Assembly (NCBI RefSeq): GCF_002261215.1
Contig: NZ_NEVS01000004.1
Span: 868,001-932,000, forward strand
Direction: 5' to 3'
Length of the DNA stretch: 64,000 nt
From: Bordetella genomosp. 11
GTDB taxonomy: Bacteria > Pseudomonadota > Gammaproteobacteria > Burkholderiales > Burkholderiaceae_B
Shown here: positions 9,274 to 18,326 of the stretch, piece by piece
Layout of the letters: the number at the start of each line of letters is the position of its first letter
Position numbering within the stretch: position 1 is the first letter of the stretch
The notes under the pieces: model-generated
What the model saw: only the letters and a program-made list of their open reading frames with translations
The model's database searches: none
Told to the model about the DNA's origin: nothing
Translations under genes and position numbers: made by a program

Positions 9274-10119
9274 CTAAAGCACTTCCAGCGGCAGCTTGCG
9301 TTTGGGCGGCGGAAAGGCCTGGTCCAGTTCGGCCAGGTCCTGGTCGGTCAGCGTCACGTCCAGGCACGCCAGGTTTTGCTTCAGGTGTTCGCGCGATGCG
9401 CTCTTGGGGATGGCGATGACCCCGGGGTCGCGCAGTACCCATGCCAGCGCCGCCGCCGCCGGGGTGATGCCGTGGCGTTCGCCTATCTGCTTGAGCGTGG
9501 GGTCATGCAACAGGCGGCCTTGTTCGATCGGCGAGTAGGCCATGATCGGTATCCGCCGCTCGCGGCACCACGGCAGCAGGTCGAACTCGATGCCGCGCCG
9601 CCCCAGGTTGTACAGCACCTGATCGGTTTGTGCCCGATCGCCGCGGGGCAGGGCGCTGACTTCCTTCATTTCGTCGAGGTCCAGGTTGCTGACGCCCCAA
9701 GCGGCGATCTTGCCTTGCTCGACCAGTGCCTCGAAGGCTTCTATCGTTTCGCCCAGCGGATATGGCCCGCGCCAGTGCAGCAGGTAAAGATCGATGCAGT
9801 CCACGCCCAGGCGGCGCAGGCTGGCCTCGCAGGCGCGCGCCACGCCGCGGCGCGACGCATTGCCCGGCAATACCTTGCTGACCAGGAAAACGTCGTCGCG
9901 CCGGCCCTGGATGGCGCGGCCGACGATCTCTTCCGCGCCGCCATTGGCATACATCTCGGCGGTATCGATCAGGGTCAGCCCATGGTCGATGCCGGCTTGC
10001 AGCGCGCGGATTTCGGCCGCGGCGCGCGTGGCCGATTCGCCCATGAACCAGGTGCCCTGGCCCAGGGCACAGAGGGATCGTCCATCCGGAAAAGCGACGG
10101 TTCGGCGCGTGGTCGTCAT
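9274..10119 (-). CDS. Aldo/keto reductase, YeaE-like
   Basis: A 281-residue NADPH-dependent aldo/keto reductase. The catalytic tetrad is visible as D52 (LIDTAEMY), Y57, K82 (VSKVLP) and H115 (YLLHW). The sequence follows E. coli YeaE, a methylglyoxal reductase, closely in several blocks ([31 protein letters not shown]). ATG 10119 is supported by GGAGGG about 8 bases upstream; an in-frame start 11 codons earlier is less likely. It is convergent with the DMT exporter. A role in aldehyde detoxification is inferred from the homologue. Confidence 0.9.
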   Translation of the reverse strand: MTTTRRTVAFPDGRSLCALGQGTWFMGESATRAAAEIRALQAGIDHGLTLIDTAEMYANGGAEEIVGRAIQGRRDDVFLVSKVLPGNASRRGVARACEASLRRLGVDCIDLYLLHWRGPYPLGETIEAFEALVEQGKIAAWGVSNLDLDEMKEVSALPRGDRAQTDQVLYNLGRRGIEFDLLPWCRERRIPIMAYSPIEQGRLLHDPTLKQIGERHGITPAAAALAWVLRDPGVIAIPKSASREHLKQNLACLDVTLTDQDLAELDQAFPPPKRKLPLEVL

Positions 10120-10166
10120 GGCGGGCCCTCCGTTGTATGCCGCGGCCCGCAAGCCGTGGCGGGTGT

Positions 10167-10565
10167 TCAGCCGCAGCGCAGCGCGGTCAGGGCTCCCTGT
10201 TCGTCCAGGATCAGATTGATGCGCCGCGGGTCGTATTCCATCGTCATGACTTCGCCAGGCTTGAGCACGCGGGTCTTGCTGGAAGAAGAGGCCTGCTTGA
10301 TCTGGTTTTCCACCGAAGTGGTCAGCTTGGTGCCGATCAGTTTTTGCACCGGCTGGGCGTCGCAGTCCTGGCTGGCCGCATAGGATGGGGTGTAGCCGCC
10401 ACCGCCGCTATCCGTGGAGCCTTCCGTGGCGGTCGTGCTGTCCGTGGTGCCGGAGGCCGTGGATGATGTCGTGCCGTCCGCGCCGGCCGATGACGCCTGC
10501 CGGCCCGTGGGGGCGCAGGCGGCGAGACTGGCGACGAGAACGAGCGGGATGAGCTTACTGATCAT
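10167..10565 (-). CDS. I78-family protease-inhibitor lipoprotein
   Basis: A 132-residue lipoprotein. Residues 1-18 form a lipoprotein signal peptide with the lipobox LAAC. A low-complexity linker rich in S, T and G follows, then a C-terminal domain with the Inhibitor_I78 features: a Cys near [11 protein letters not shown], the [13 protein letters not shown] segment and the final RCG. I78 proteins inhibit serine proteases such as elastase and subtilisin. AGGGG stands before ATG 10565. It lies in tandem between the MFS gene and the reductase gene. Confidence 0.8.
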   Translation of the reverse strand: MISKLIPLVLVASLAACAPTGRQASSAGADGTTSSTASGTTDSTTATEGSTDSGGGGYTPSYAASQDCDAQPVQKLIGTKLTTSVENQIKQASSSSKTRVLKPGEVMTMEYDPRRINLILDEQGALTALRCG

Positions 10566-10626
10566 GCGTACCCCTATAACGGCGTTGATATGGCGCCTGG
10601 GCGCCCTTGCAGGAATGACCCATACA

Positions 10627-12093
10627 TCATAGTTCAGTGCGAACGGCTTGCGTTCGCGGCGGCGCGGGCGCGTTGTCTTCCGCCCCCAGCGGCGTGGCGA
10701 CCTCCTCCAGCGGCTTGCGTTCCGCGTCCACGCCATGGCGCAGGGCCAGCAGGCCGGCCGCGATGACGAGCAGGGCGGCGATCGCATAGCCGGCGCCGAC
10801 GGCGTCGCGGCTGCCGCTTTCGATCAGCGTGCCGAACAGCACCGGGCCGACGAAGCCGCCGGCGCCGGTGCCGACGGCGTAGAAAATGGAAATGGCCAGC
10901 GCGCGGGTTTCCAGGGGGAAAACTTCGCTGACCGTCAGGTAGGCGGAACTGGCCGCGGCCGACGCCAGGAAGAACACCGCCGACCAGCACAGCGCCAGTG
11001 TGCCGGCGTTCAGCCAGCCCGCCATGAAGGCCCAGCCGGTCAATGCCAGCGCGATCCCGGCCGAGACATACGTCAGCGCGATCATGCGGCGCCGGCCCAC
11101 GTGGTCGAAGAGCGGGCCGAGCAGCAGCGGTCCCAGCACATTGCCGGCGGCGAAGGGAAATATGTATAGCGCCACCCGTCCCTGCGGGACGTCCATGAAG
11201 CGCGTCAGCACCAGCGAATAGGTAAAGAAAATCGCGTTGTAGAAGAAGGCCTGGGAAATCATCATCGACAGGGCGACCACGCTGCGCTTGCGATACCGCC
11301 GCAGCAGGACATGCGCCACCTGCCGCACCGTCGGCACGGCCTGGCGGTTGAAGGTCACGCTGCCGGCCGCCGGCGGCAGGCCGCCTTCGCGGGCGGCGAC
11401 CTGGGCCTCGATGTCTTCGACGATGCGCAGGGCTTCGGCTTCGCGGCCGTGCGACAACAGCCAGCGCGGGCTCTCCGGCACATGGCGCCGCACCAGCAGG
11501 ATGGCCAGGGCCAGCACCGCCCCCAGGGCGAAGCCGGCCCGCCAGCCGTATTCCGGACCCAGTACGCGCGCGTCGAGCAGGACCAGGCTGACGGCCGCGC
11601 CCAGCGCGGCTCCCAGCCAGAAGCTGCCGTTGATGGCCAGGCTGACGCGCCCGCGCACCCGTGCCGGGATCAGTTCGTCGATGGCCGAGTTGATGGCGGC
11701 GTATTCGCCGCCGATTCCCAGCCCCGTGGCGAAGCGGCAAATCGAAAAGAAAACGAAGTTCGTGGAGAACGCCGTCAGCAGCGTGGCGGCCATATAGAGC
11801 GCCAGCGTCATCAGAAAGAGTTTCTTGCGTCCCAGGCGGTCGGCCAGCCGGCCGAAAACCAGGGCACCCACCACCGCGCCGGCGATATACAGCGAGCCGG
11901 ACCAGCCGACCTGGATCGCGTCCAGCCCCAGCGTGTCCGGGCGTTCGAGCACGCTGCCCAGCGAGCCGACCAGCGTCACTTCCAGTCCGTCGAGCACCCA
12001 CGCCACGCCCAGCGCCAGGACGACGCGGGTGTGCCAACCGGACCATGGCAGGCGGTCGAGCCGGCCGGGGATGTCGCTCTGGATGACGCTCAT
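10627..12093 (-). CDS. MFS transporter, sugar/aromatic-acid porter type
   Basis: A 488-residue major facilitator with twelve predicted membrane segments. The family motif between helices 2 and 3 is GRLADRLGRKK, repeated in the second half as GPLFDHVGRRR, and PESPRWLL precedes the central loop, as in the sugar-porter and aromatic-acid groups. It is divergent from a LysR regulator with 130 bp between the starts, which suggests control by that regulator. The substrate is unknown; organic acids are plausible for the subgroup. Confidence 0.88.
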   Translation of the reverse strand: MSVIQSDIPGRLDRLPWSGWHTRVVLALGVAWVLDGLEVTLVGSLGSVLERPDTLGLDAIQVGWSGSLYIAGAVVGALVFGRLADRLGRKKLFLMTLALYMAATLLTAFSTNFVFFSICRFATGLGIGGEYAAINSAIDELIPARVRGRVSLAINGSFWLGAALGAAVSLVLLDARVLGPEYGWRAGFALGAVLALAILLVRRHVPESPRWLLSHGREAEALRIVEDIEAQVAAREGGLPPAAGSVTFNRQAVPTVRQVAHVLLRRYRKRSVVALSMMISQAFFYNAIFFTYSLVLTRFMDVPQGRVALYIFPFAAGNVLGPLLLGPLFDHVGRRRMIALTYVSAGIALALTGWAFMAGWLNAGTLALCWSAVFFLASAAASSAYLTVSEVFPLETRALAISIFYAVGTGAGGFVGPVLFGTLIESGSRDAVGAGYAIAALLVIAAGLLALRHGVDAERKPLEEVATPLGAEDNAPAPPRTQAVRTEL

Positions 12094-12223
12094 GTCGCGG
12101 ATAAAGGGGCGGTTCAGTGATTCTTCCCGGAGTGTGAGGGCGCGCGGTGTTCCGCGGGCGTGTCAAAATCCTTTTGACGGATACCAATGGAGACACGCCG
12201 CGGCGCCGCGGCGCAGACGCCCG

Positions 12224-13138
12224 ATGCTCGACCTGAATGAGTTCCTGACCTTTTCGGTGATCGCGGAAGAGAAGAGCTTTTCGCGCGCCGCGGAAAAGCT
12301 AGGTATCTCCAAGGCACTGGCCAGCAAGCATGTGGCCGACCTGGAACACGCCCTGGGCGTCAAATTGCTGCATCGCACCACGCGCAAGATCGGGCTGACC
12401 ACGGCCGGCGCGCTGTTCTACGAGCGCTGCCGCCAACTGGTGGCCCATGCGGAGGACGCCCGTCACGAGATCGAACAGTTCCGCAGCGCGCCGGGCGGCC
12501 TGATCCGCGTCAGCTCGGCCATGGCGTTCGGGCGCCGCCATCTGGTGCCCGCGATTACGCGCTTTCTGGAGCAGTACCCCGATATCTCCATCGACCTGGA
12601 CCTTAGCCAGCAGTTTCCCGACCTGATCACCGGGGGCGCCGATGTGGTGATACGCCAGGCGGACGAACCCTTGCTGGTGTCGCTGGTGGCGCGGCGCCTG
12701 GCGCCGGTACGCTGGGTTGCCTGCGCCAGCCCGGCGTACCTGGCCCGGCATGGCGCGCCGCGCGTGCCGGCGGACCTCGCCGCGCACAATTGCCTGGTGT
12801 ATTTCGTCAACAGCAAGGGCGAATGGTCGTTCACCGATGCGACCGGCGCGCATCCCGTGCGGCCCAAGGGCAATTTCAAGGCCAACAGCGCGGATGCCGT
12901 CCTGAATGCCGCGCTGGGCCACCTGGGCATCGGCGTGGTGCCCACCTTCGCGGCCGGCGACGCGCTGCGCAGCGGCCAATTGGTGCGTGTGCTTCCGGGA
13001 TACGGGCTGCCGGAACGCGGCCTGTACGCGGCCTACCTGCCCAATCCGACCATGGCACAGAGCACGCGCCTGTTCGTCGGTTTCCTGGGGGAGTATTTCG
13101 GCGACCGGCCTTACTGGGACCAGGGGCTGGCCGGGTGA
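12224..13138 (+). CDS. LysR-family transcriptional regulator
   Basis: A 304-residue LysR regulator taken from ATG 12224; the frame is open much farther upstream, across the divergent transporter gene, but the conserved sequence starts at MLDLNEFLTF. The helix-turn-helix includes SRAAEKLGISKALASKHVADLE, followed by an effector-binding domain. It is divergent from the MFS transporter and upstream of an alpha/beta hydrolase and a Bug-family protein, so it may control transport and hydrolysis of one organic compound. That link is inferred from position only. Confidence 0.92.
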   Translation: MLDLNEFLTFSVIAEEKSFSRAAEKLGISKALASKHVADLEHALGVKLLHRTTRKIGLTTAGALFYERCRQLVAHAEDARHEIEQFRSAPGGLIRVSSAMAFGRRHLVPAITRFLEQYPDISIDLDLSQQFPDLITGGADVVIRQADEPLLVSLVARRLAPVRWVACASPAYLARHGAPRVPADLAAHNCLVYFVNSKGEWSFTDATGAHPVRPKGNFKANSADAVLNAALGHLGIGVVPTFAAGDALRSGQLVRVLPGYGLPERGLYAAYLPNPTMAQSTRLFVGFLGEYFGDRPYWDQGLAG

Positions 13139-13153
13139 GTCGACCGAAGCGCG

Positions 13154-13186
13154 GTGAACAATCCGGGCCCCGCTTCGTGAACAATC
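13154..13186. repeat. Direct repeat GTGAACAATC upstream of the hydrolase gene
   Basis: The 10-mer GTGAACAATC occurs exactly at 13154-13163 and 13177-13186, a spacing of 23 bp (about two helix turns), 83-115 bp before the hydrolase start. It may be a paired regulator site, but no regulator has been linked to it. Confidence 0.35.
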
Positions 13187-13268
13187 TTTTCACGGAACCC
13201 TGTTGAATCGGGCGAGCCGGGCGTTCACCATGTTTTCCTCTGTAGATGACACTTCATAGGAAGACAGC

Positions 13269-14225
13269 ATGGTTCAAGCAGCATCGTCCCAGGACCCGTC
13301 CTTGAGCGGCACGGGCGCCGTCACCTGGCAGGGAGGCCAGGAACACTGGATCCAGCGCGACGGCGATATCAGGCTTTTCATGTGGCATAAGCCGGCCGCC
13401 GCCGGCGTTCCCCACGCCGGCACGGTGCTGTTCGTGCACGGGTCTTCCATGGCCTCGCAGCCCACCTTCGACCTCAGCGTGCCGGGCCGGCCCGATTCCT
13501 CCGTCATGGACTGGTTCGCCGCGCGCGGCTTCGATACCTGGTGCATGGATAACGAAGGCTATGGCCGCTCCAGCAAGCATCGGCCGATCAACTTCGACAT
13601 TCCCAATGGCGCGCTCGACCTGGCCGCCGGCAGCGAATACATCCTGAAGCGTGCCAAGGACGACAAGCTGATGGTCTACGGCATTTCGTCGGGGGCCCTG
13701 AAGGCCGCGCTGTTCGCCCAGCAGCATCCCGAGCGCGTCGCCCGCGCGGCCCTGGACGCGTTCGTCTGGACCGGCGAAGGCAGTCCCACGCTGGCGCAGC
13801 GCAAGCTGAAGCTGCCGGAATTCCTGGCCAAGAACCGTCGGCCCATAGACCGGGCCTTCGTCGAAAGCATTTTCTCGCGCGACCATCCCGGCTGCGCCGA
13901 CGAGAAGACGGTGTCCGCCTTCGCCGATGCCATCCTGTCGCTGGATAACTCCATGCCCACCGGTACCTATGTCGACATGTGCAGCAAGCTGCCCCTGATC
14001 GATCCGGAACAGCTGCGCGTCCCGACCATCGTCATGCGCGGCGAATACGACGGCATCGCTTCCTTCGACGACCTGGCGGAATTCTTCAAGCGGCTGCCCA
14101 ACACCTTCAAGCAGTTCACCGTCATGCAGGGTATTTCGCACGCCAGCTTCCAGCAGAAGAACTACAAGATGGTCTATCACATCCTGCACGCATTCTTTAC
14201 GCAGCCCGACCCCGTGTATCGCTGA
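13269..14225 (+). CDS. Alpha/beta-hydrolase
   Basis: A 318-residue alpha/beta-hydrolase. The oxyanion region is FVHGSS (residues 55-60), the nucleophile elbow GISSG puts the serine at residue 140, the acid is probably the aspartate of GEYDG, and the catalytic histidine is in GISHAS. No signal peptide is visible, so it should act in the cytoplasm. An AGGAAG ribosome binding site stands before ATG 13269. The next gene, a Bug-family binding protein, follows after 83 bp. Substrate unknown; an ester or carbon-carbon bond hydrolase are both possible. Confidence 0.85.
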   Translation: MVQAASSQDPSLSGTGAVTWQGGQEHWIQRDGDIRLFMWHKPAAAGVPHAGTVLFVHGSSMASQPTFDLSVPGRPDSSVMDWFAARGFDTWCMDNEGYGRSSKHRPINFDIPNGALDLAAGSEYILKRAKDDKLMVYGISSGALKAALFAQQHPERVARAALDAFVWTGEGSPTLAQRKLKLPEFLAKNRRPIDRAFVESIFSRDHPGCADEKTVSAFADAILSLDNSMPTGTYVDMCSKLPLIDPEQLRVPTIVMRGEYDGIASFDDLAEFFKRLPNTFKQFTVMQGISHASFQQKNYKMVYHILHAFFTQPDPVYR

Positions 14226-14308
14226 CGGCGGTGCGCCCCGGCGGCGCGATGCGCGAGCCCGGAACACCGGGCCGCGCCTTCCATAAATAGAAAAAGGAGG
14301 AGACAACG

Positions 14309-15292
14309 ATGCGACATCGATTTGCAGGCATCATGGCGGCGCTTGCCCTGGGCACGGCCGGCATGACCGGCGCCTGGGCGCAGGGCGATGCCCACACCTA
14401 TCCCAGCGCGCCGATCAAGCTGATCGTGCCTTTCGCGCCCGGCGGTTTCACCGACGTGGTGGCGCGCATGCTGGCGGAAAAACTCACCCCCGAACTGGGC
14501 CAGCCCGTCGTGGTGGAAAACCGCATGGGCGCGGGCTCCACCATAGGCACGGATTTCGTGGCCAAGGCGGCGCCGGACGGCTATACGCTGGTGCTGGTTT
14601 CCACCACGCATGTCATCGGCCCGTGGCTGTACAAGAAGCTGCCCTACGACGCCATCAAGAGTTTCGCGCCGATCACGAAACTGGTGGACAGCCCCTATGT
14701 CCTGGTCGTCAATCCCAAAGTGCCGGTGAAGACCGTCGGTGAACTGATCGCGCTGGCCAAGGCCAAGCCCGGCCGCCTGGACTATGCGTCGTCGGGCAAC
14801 GGCAGCAGCCAGCACCTTGCCGCGGCCCTGTTCGCCACCATGGCCGATGTCAAGATCAACCATGTACCGTATCGCGGCAGCGGGCAGGCCTTGAGCGACA
14901 TCATCGGCGGCCAGGTGTCGATGGGTTTCCTGGGCGTGACGGCGGCCTTGCCGCAGATCGCGGCCGGGCGGCTGCGCGCGCTGGCCGTCACGACGCGCGA
15001 ACGCTCGGCGGATCTGCCCGACGTGCCGACCCTGGACGAGGCCGGCGTGAAAGGCTACGAAGCCAACATCTGGCTGGGACTGCTGGCGCCGGCCGGCACG
15101 CCCAAGCCTATCCTGGACAAGCTGCATGACGCCACGGCCAAGGTCATGAAGGGACCGGAAGCCGCCAAGGCGCTGGCCACCGCCGGGCTGACGCTGAGCC
15201 TGAGCAGCGAAAGCGAGTTCGAAGCGTTGCTGAAATCGGAATCGGCCAAGTGGGGCAAGGTCGTGCGCGATACGGGCGCGACGGTCAACTGA
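14309..15292 (+). CDS. Bug-family (TctC-like) periplasmic solute-binding protein
   Basis: A 327-residue tripartite tricarboxylate transporter receptor. It has a signal peptide ending near GAWAQG and the family hallmarks KLIVPFAPGGFTDVVARMLA near the N-terminus and the loop before PYRGSGQ. AGGAGG precedes ATG 14309. Many members of this family in Bordetella and relatives are orphans without TctA/TctB partners, as here. It probably binds a carboxylate or amide released or used by the neighbouring hydrolase, which is inference from position. Confidence 0.92.
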   Translation: MRHRFAGIMAALALGTAGMTGAWAQGDAHTYPSAPIKLIVPFAPGGFTDVVARMLAEKLTPELGQPVVVENRMGAGSTIGTDFVAKAAPDGYTLVLVSTTHVIGPWLYKKLPYDAIKSFAPITKLVDSPYVLVVNPKVPVKTVGELIALAKAKPGRLDYASSGNGSSQHLAAALFATMADVKINHVPYRGSGQALSDIIGGQVSMGFLGVTAALPQIAAGRLRALAVTTRERSADLPDVPTLDEAGVKGYEANIWLGLLAPAGTPKPILDKLHDATAKVMKGPEAAKALATAGLTLSLSSESEFEALLKSESAKWGKVVRDTGATVN

Positions 15293-15310
15293 TACGCCAG
15301 GGCGGAACGC

Positions 15311-15646
15311 TTATGGCAGGATCGCCGGGTAGCCGTCCAGCGCCAGGCTGATCTGCTGGCGGATATCCCATTCCTCCAGCCTGGCCTGCACCGGGCCATG
15401 GAAGGCGCCGTCGCGGATGACGAACATGGCGGGCAGGTGGAAGACTTCGTAGCGTTCGACCAGCCCGCCGTTATCGCCGGCATCCACCCAGCACAGGCGT
15501 TGCACCGGCAAGTCCATCCCGGGCAGGCGCTCGCGCGCCTGCCGGCAATTGCCGCACGTGAGGCTATGAAACACCAGCAGCGACAGGCCGGGCGCATCCA
15601 GCAGGAAGCGGTCGGCCGTGCCGTCATTCAGTTCTATCTGTTCCAT
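15311..15646 (-). CDS. Thioredoxin-like protein with CGNC active site
   Basis: A 111-residue thioredoxin-fold protein. The redox motif is TCGNC in VFHSLTCGNCRQ, and the cis-proline loop is probably HLPAMFV. No signal peptide, so a cytoplasmic role in disulfide exchange is likely. ATG 15646 gives a compact thioredoxin start; an ATG twelve codons upstream at 15682 is also possible because neither has a clear ribosome binding site. It is convergent with the Bug gene and divergent from the small membrane protein at 15819. Confidence 0.75.
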   Translation of the reverse strand: MEQIELNDGTADRFLLDAPGLSLLVFHSLTCGNCRQARERLPGMDLPVQRLCWVDAGDNGGLVERYEVFHLPAMFVIRDGAFHGPVQARLEEWDIRQQISLALDGYPAILP

Positions 15647-15818
15647 CGGGATCGCATATGAAGGCAGGCGGATACCGGGCATCTTAGCGCGGTGCAACGT
15701 AGGGCCGCGGCAAAGCCGCGACGGTCGTGGGCCTTCAAAGGCCTGGCGGCGGGGCGCCCGCCATCGTGGCGGCCGACTGTGGTTAAGATACACGGAACCG
15801 GCATCCCCCCGAGGCGAC

Positions 15819-16112
15819 ATGCAATCGAACAGTTTCTTTGAATCCCTGGGCAGCGTCCTGGGCGAAATCATCCGATCCATCGTCGGCGTGCTGCGCTACC
15901 TGCTGGGCGGCATCGGCCGGGCGATCAGCCAGTTTTCGGAAGGCGTGGCGCACGCCATGGGCATGAGCCCCAATCTGTTCAATTTCGCCGTGCTTATCCT
16001 TGGCGTACTGCTGCTGCTCGCCGCGATACGCGCCTTGCTGCGGCGATCCATACTGGGATTCCTGTTCTGGGCCATATTGGCCGTACTGGTATTGGGCGCC
16101 TTGATCGGCTAA
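15819..16112 (+). CDS. Small membrane protein of unknown function
   Basis: A 97-residue protein with an amphipathic N-terminal half (SVLGEIIRSIVGVLRYLLGG) and two hydrophobic helices near the C-terminus (FAVLILGVLLLLAAIRALL and GFLFWAILAVLVLGALIG). GAGG stands 4 bases before ATG 15819. I do not recognise a family. It lies 18 bp before the DUF72 gene and could be co-transcribed with it. Confidence 0.65.
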   Translation: MQSNSFFESLGSVLGEIIRSIVGVLRYLLGGIGRAISQFSEGVAHAMGMSPNLFNFAVLILGVLLLLAAIRALLRRSILGFLFWAILAVLVLGALIG

Positions 16113-16130
16113 GGCACCGGGAGAACGCAC

Positions 16131-16934
16131 ATGGCGGAAGGTCGGATACGCACGGGCATCGGCGGCTGGACATTCGAGCCGTGGCGCAAAACCTTTTATC
16201 CCGAAGGGCTGCCGCACAGCCGCGAGCTGGAATACGCCAGCCGCCAGGTCACGGCCATCGAGATAAACGGCACCTACTACAGTACCCAGAAGCCCGCGTC
16301 CTTCGCGCGCTGGCGCGACGAGACGCCCGACGATTTCGTGTTTTCCCTGAAGGCGACGCGCTACGCCACCAACCGCCGCGTCCTGGCCGAGGCCGGGGAT
16401 TCCGTGCACCGCTTCATCGACAGCGGGATCAGCGAGCTGGGCGGCAAGCTGGGGCCCATCCTGTGGCAGTTCATGCCCACCAAGCGCTTCGACGCGGAGG
16501 ACTTCGAGGCCTTCCTGGCACTGCTGCCGGACCGCGTCGACGGCCGCCGGCTGCGCCACGTCATGGATGTGCGGCACGACAGCTTCATGGACCCGGTCTA
16601 TCTGAAGCTGGCGCGCAAGTACAAGGTGGCGACCGTCTATACCGACTCCGACAAGTATCCGTCCTTCGCCGACCTGACCGCCGACTTCGCCTATGCGAGG
16701 CTGATGCGCTCCAGCCCGGACAACCGTGCCGGCTACCCGCCCAAGGACTTGCGGGCCTGGGCCGCCCGCGCCCACGCATGGGCGGCCGGCGGACAACCCG
16801 ACGATTTGCCCTGTGTCGATGCCGCCAGGACCAAGGCGCGCGCCAAGGGCAGGGACGTGTTTATCTTTTTCATCAACGGCCATAAGGAAAAGGCGCCCGC
16901 CGCGGCGCAGGCGTTGCTGGAGCAGCTGGCTTGA
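16131..16934 (+). CDS. DUF72 (YecE-like) protein
   Basis: A 267-residue TIM-barrel-like protein of the DUF72 family, whose biochemical function is not established. Family features visible are the start IRTGIGGWTFEPWRKTFYP, the segment YYSTQKPASFARWRDETP, and the C-terminal VFIFFINGHKEKAP with the conserved asparagine. GGGAGAA precedes ATG 16131. It may form a short operon with the small membrane protein upstream and the acetyltransferase downstream. Confidence 0.9.
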   Translation: MAEGRIRTGIGGWTFEPWRKTFYPEGLPHSRELEYASRQVTAIEINGTYYSTQKPASFARWRDETPDDFVFSLKATRYATNRRVLAEAGDSVHRFIDSGISELGGKLGPILWQFMPTKRFDAEDFEAFLALLPDRVDGRRLRHVMDVRHDSFMDPVYLKLARKYKVATVYTDSDKYPSFADLTADFAYARLMRSSPDNRAGYPPKDLRAWAARAHAWAAGGQPDDLPCVDAARTKARAKGRDVFIFFINGHKEKAPAAAQALLEQLA

Positions 16935-16986
16935 ACCCATCGTCGACATCCCCAGGCTTGCATACCCTCGTACTCCGACAACCATC

Positions 16987-17697
16987 ATGACGCGCACCAA
17001 CGAATACGGACAACCCATCGGCGATCCCCTACCGGGATGGACGCCGCGCCAGCGCCCCCCCGCCACGTCCATGCAGGGGCGCTTCTGCCGCATCGAGCCG
17101 CTCGATCCCGCCCGCCACGCCGCGGACCTGTTCCACGCCTACAGCCAGGCGCCGGACGGGCGGCTGTGGACGTACCTGTCGAGCGAGCCCTTTGCCGATG
17201 CCGCGGCCTTCGATGCCTATATGGCCAAGGCGGCGGCCAGCACGGACCCCATGCATCACGCCATCGTGGACCTGGCTTCGGGCAAGGCCATCGGTACGGC
17301 CGCGCTGATGCGTATCGATCCCGCCAACGGCGTGATCGAAGTGGGGCACGTCAGCTATTCGCCCTTGCTGCAGCGGACGGCGCACGCCACGGAGACGCAG
17401 TACCTGTTCATGAAGCGTGTGTTCGAGGAATTGGGCTATCGCCGCTTCGAATGGAAGTGCGACAGCCTGAACGAGCCCTCGCGCAAGGCGGCGATCCGCT
17501 ACGGCTTCACCTTCGAAGGCATATTCCGCCAGGCGATTGTCTACAAGGGGCGCACCCGCGATACGGCGTGGTTCTCCATGATCGATGGCGAATGGCCGGC
17601 TTTGCGCGCCGGCTACGAGGCCTGGCTGGCGCCGGACAACTTCGACGCCCAGGGCCGGCAGCGGCGTACCCTGGCGGCGTGCATGGGGCGGGCATGA
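16987..17697 (+). CDS. GNAT-family N-acetyltransferase (RimJ/RimL type)
   Basis: A 236-residue acetyltransferase. The acetyl-CoA region is seen in IEVGHVSYSPLLQRTAHATE, and the late strand-helix in RFEWKCDSLNEPSRKAAIRYGFTFEG, typical of RimJ/RimL-like enzymes that acetylate alpha-amino groups of proteins or small amines. It starts at ATG 16987 and its stop overlaps the start of the cupin gene (ATGA), so the two are translationally coupled. The true acceptor is unknown. Confidence 0.87.
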   Translation: MTRTNEYGQPIGDPLPGWTPRQRPPATSMQGRFCRIEPLDPARHAADLFHAYSQAPDGRLWTYLSSEPFADAAAFDAYMAKAAASTDPMHHAIVDLASGKAIGTAALMRIDPANGVIEVGHVSYSPLLQRTAHATETQYLFMKRVFEELGYRRFEWKCDSLNEPSRKAAIRYGFTFEGIFRQAIVYKGRTRDTAWFSMIDGEWPALRAGYEAWLAPDNFDAQGRQRRTLAACMGRA

Positions 17698-18227
17698 CTG
17701 CCGGTACGGATGTCGCCGCGGCCGACCGGGCGGAAGCGGCCAGCCTGATCCGGCGCTTGAGCCTGCAGCCGCATCCCGAGGGCGGCTATTACCGCGAGAC
17801 CTACCGTGCGCCGGAACGCGTGCATCGCACTGGCCAGGCCGCGGATCGCGCGGCCAGCACGGCGATCTATTACCTGCTGAGCGGCGATGCGTTTTCCGCG
17901 TGGCATCGCATCAGGTCCGATGAGATCTGGCATTTCTATGCCGGGGGGCCGTTGCTGGTGCACGTGCTGGACGGGCGAGGGGGCCTGGCCACGCATCGGC
18001 TGGGCAATGCCATCGAGGACGCGGATTGCGTCTTCCAGGCCGTGGTGCCGGCCGGCTGCTGGTTCGCCGCGGAGCGCGTCCGCGCGGACCGCTACACCCT
18101 GGCCGGCTGCACGGTGGCGCCGGGCTTCGAGTTCAGCGAGTTCGAACTGGCCGACGCGGACCGCCTCGCCGCGGATTACCCGGCACATCGGGACCTGGTG
18201 AAAAGACTGTCGCCGCGATCGGATTGA
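17694..18227 (+). CDS. Cupin-fold DUF985 protein
   Basis: A 177-residue protein of the DUF985 cupin family. It shows the family start LSLQPHPEGGYYRETYR, the pair of cupin strands STAIYYLLSGDAFSAWHRI and EIWHFYAGGPL, and the end PGFEFSEFELAD. ATG 17694 overlaps the acetyltransferase stop by four bases. Some relatives bind sugars or act as epimerase-like enzymes, but no reaction can be assigned here. Confidence 0.87.
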   Translation: MTAGTDVAAADRAEAASLIRRLSLQPHPEGGYYRETYRAPERVHRTGQAADRAASTAIYYLLSGDAFSAWHRIRSDEIWHFYAGGPLLVHVLDGRGGLATHRLGNAIEDADCVFQAVVPAGCWFAAERVRADRYTLAGCTVAPGFEFSEFELADADRLAADYPAHRDLVKRLSPRSD

Positions 18228-18326
18228 GTCCGGGATCCGGCAAGCCGGGCGCCTGTCCGGTCGCATCGATGGGTTCACGCGGTACCATACCCGGGTCTTC
18301 CGCATTCCATCCGCGCCGATATCGAT

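Noticed and set aside
14251..14276. Small GC hairpin between the hydrolase and Bug genes as terminator
   Set aside because: Six-bp stem without U-tract inside a likely operon; at most an mRNA-stabilising element.
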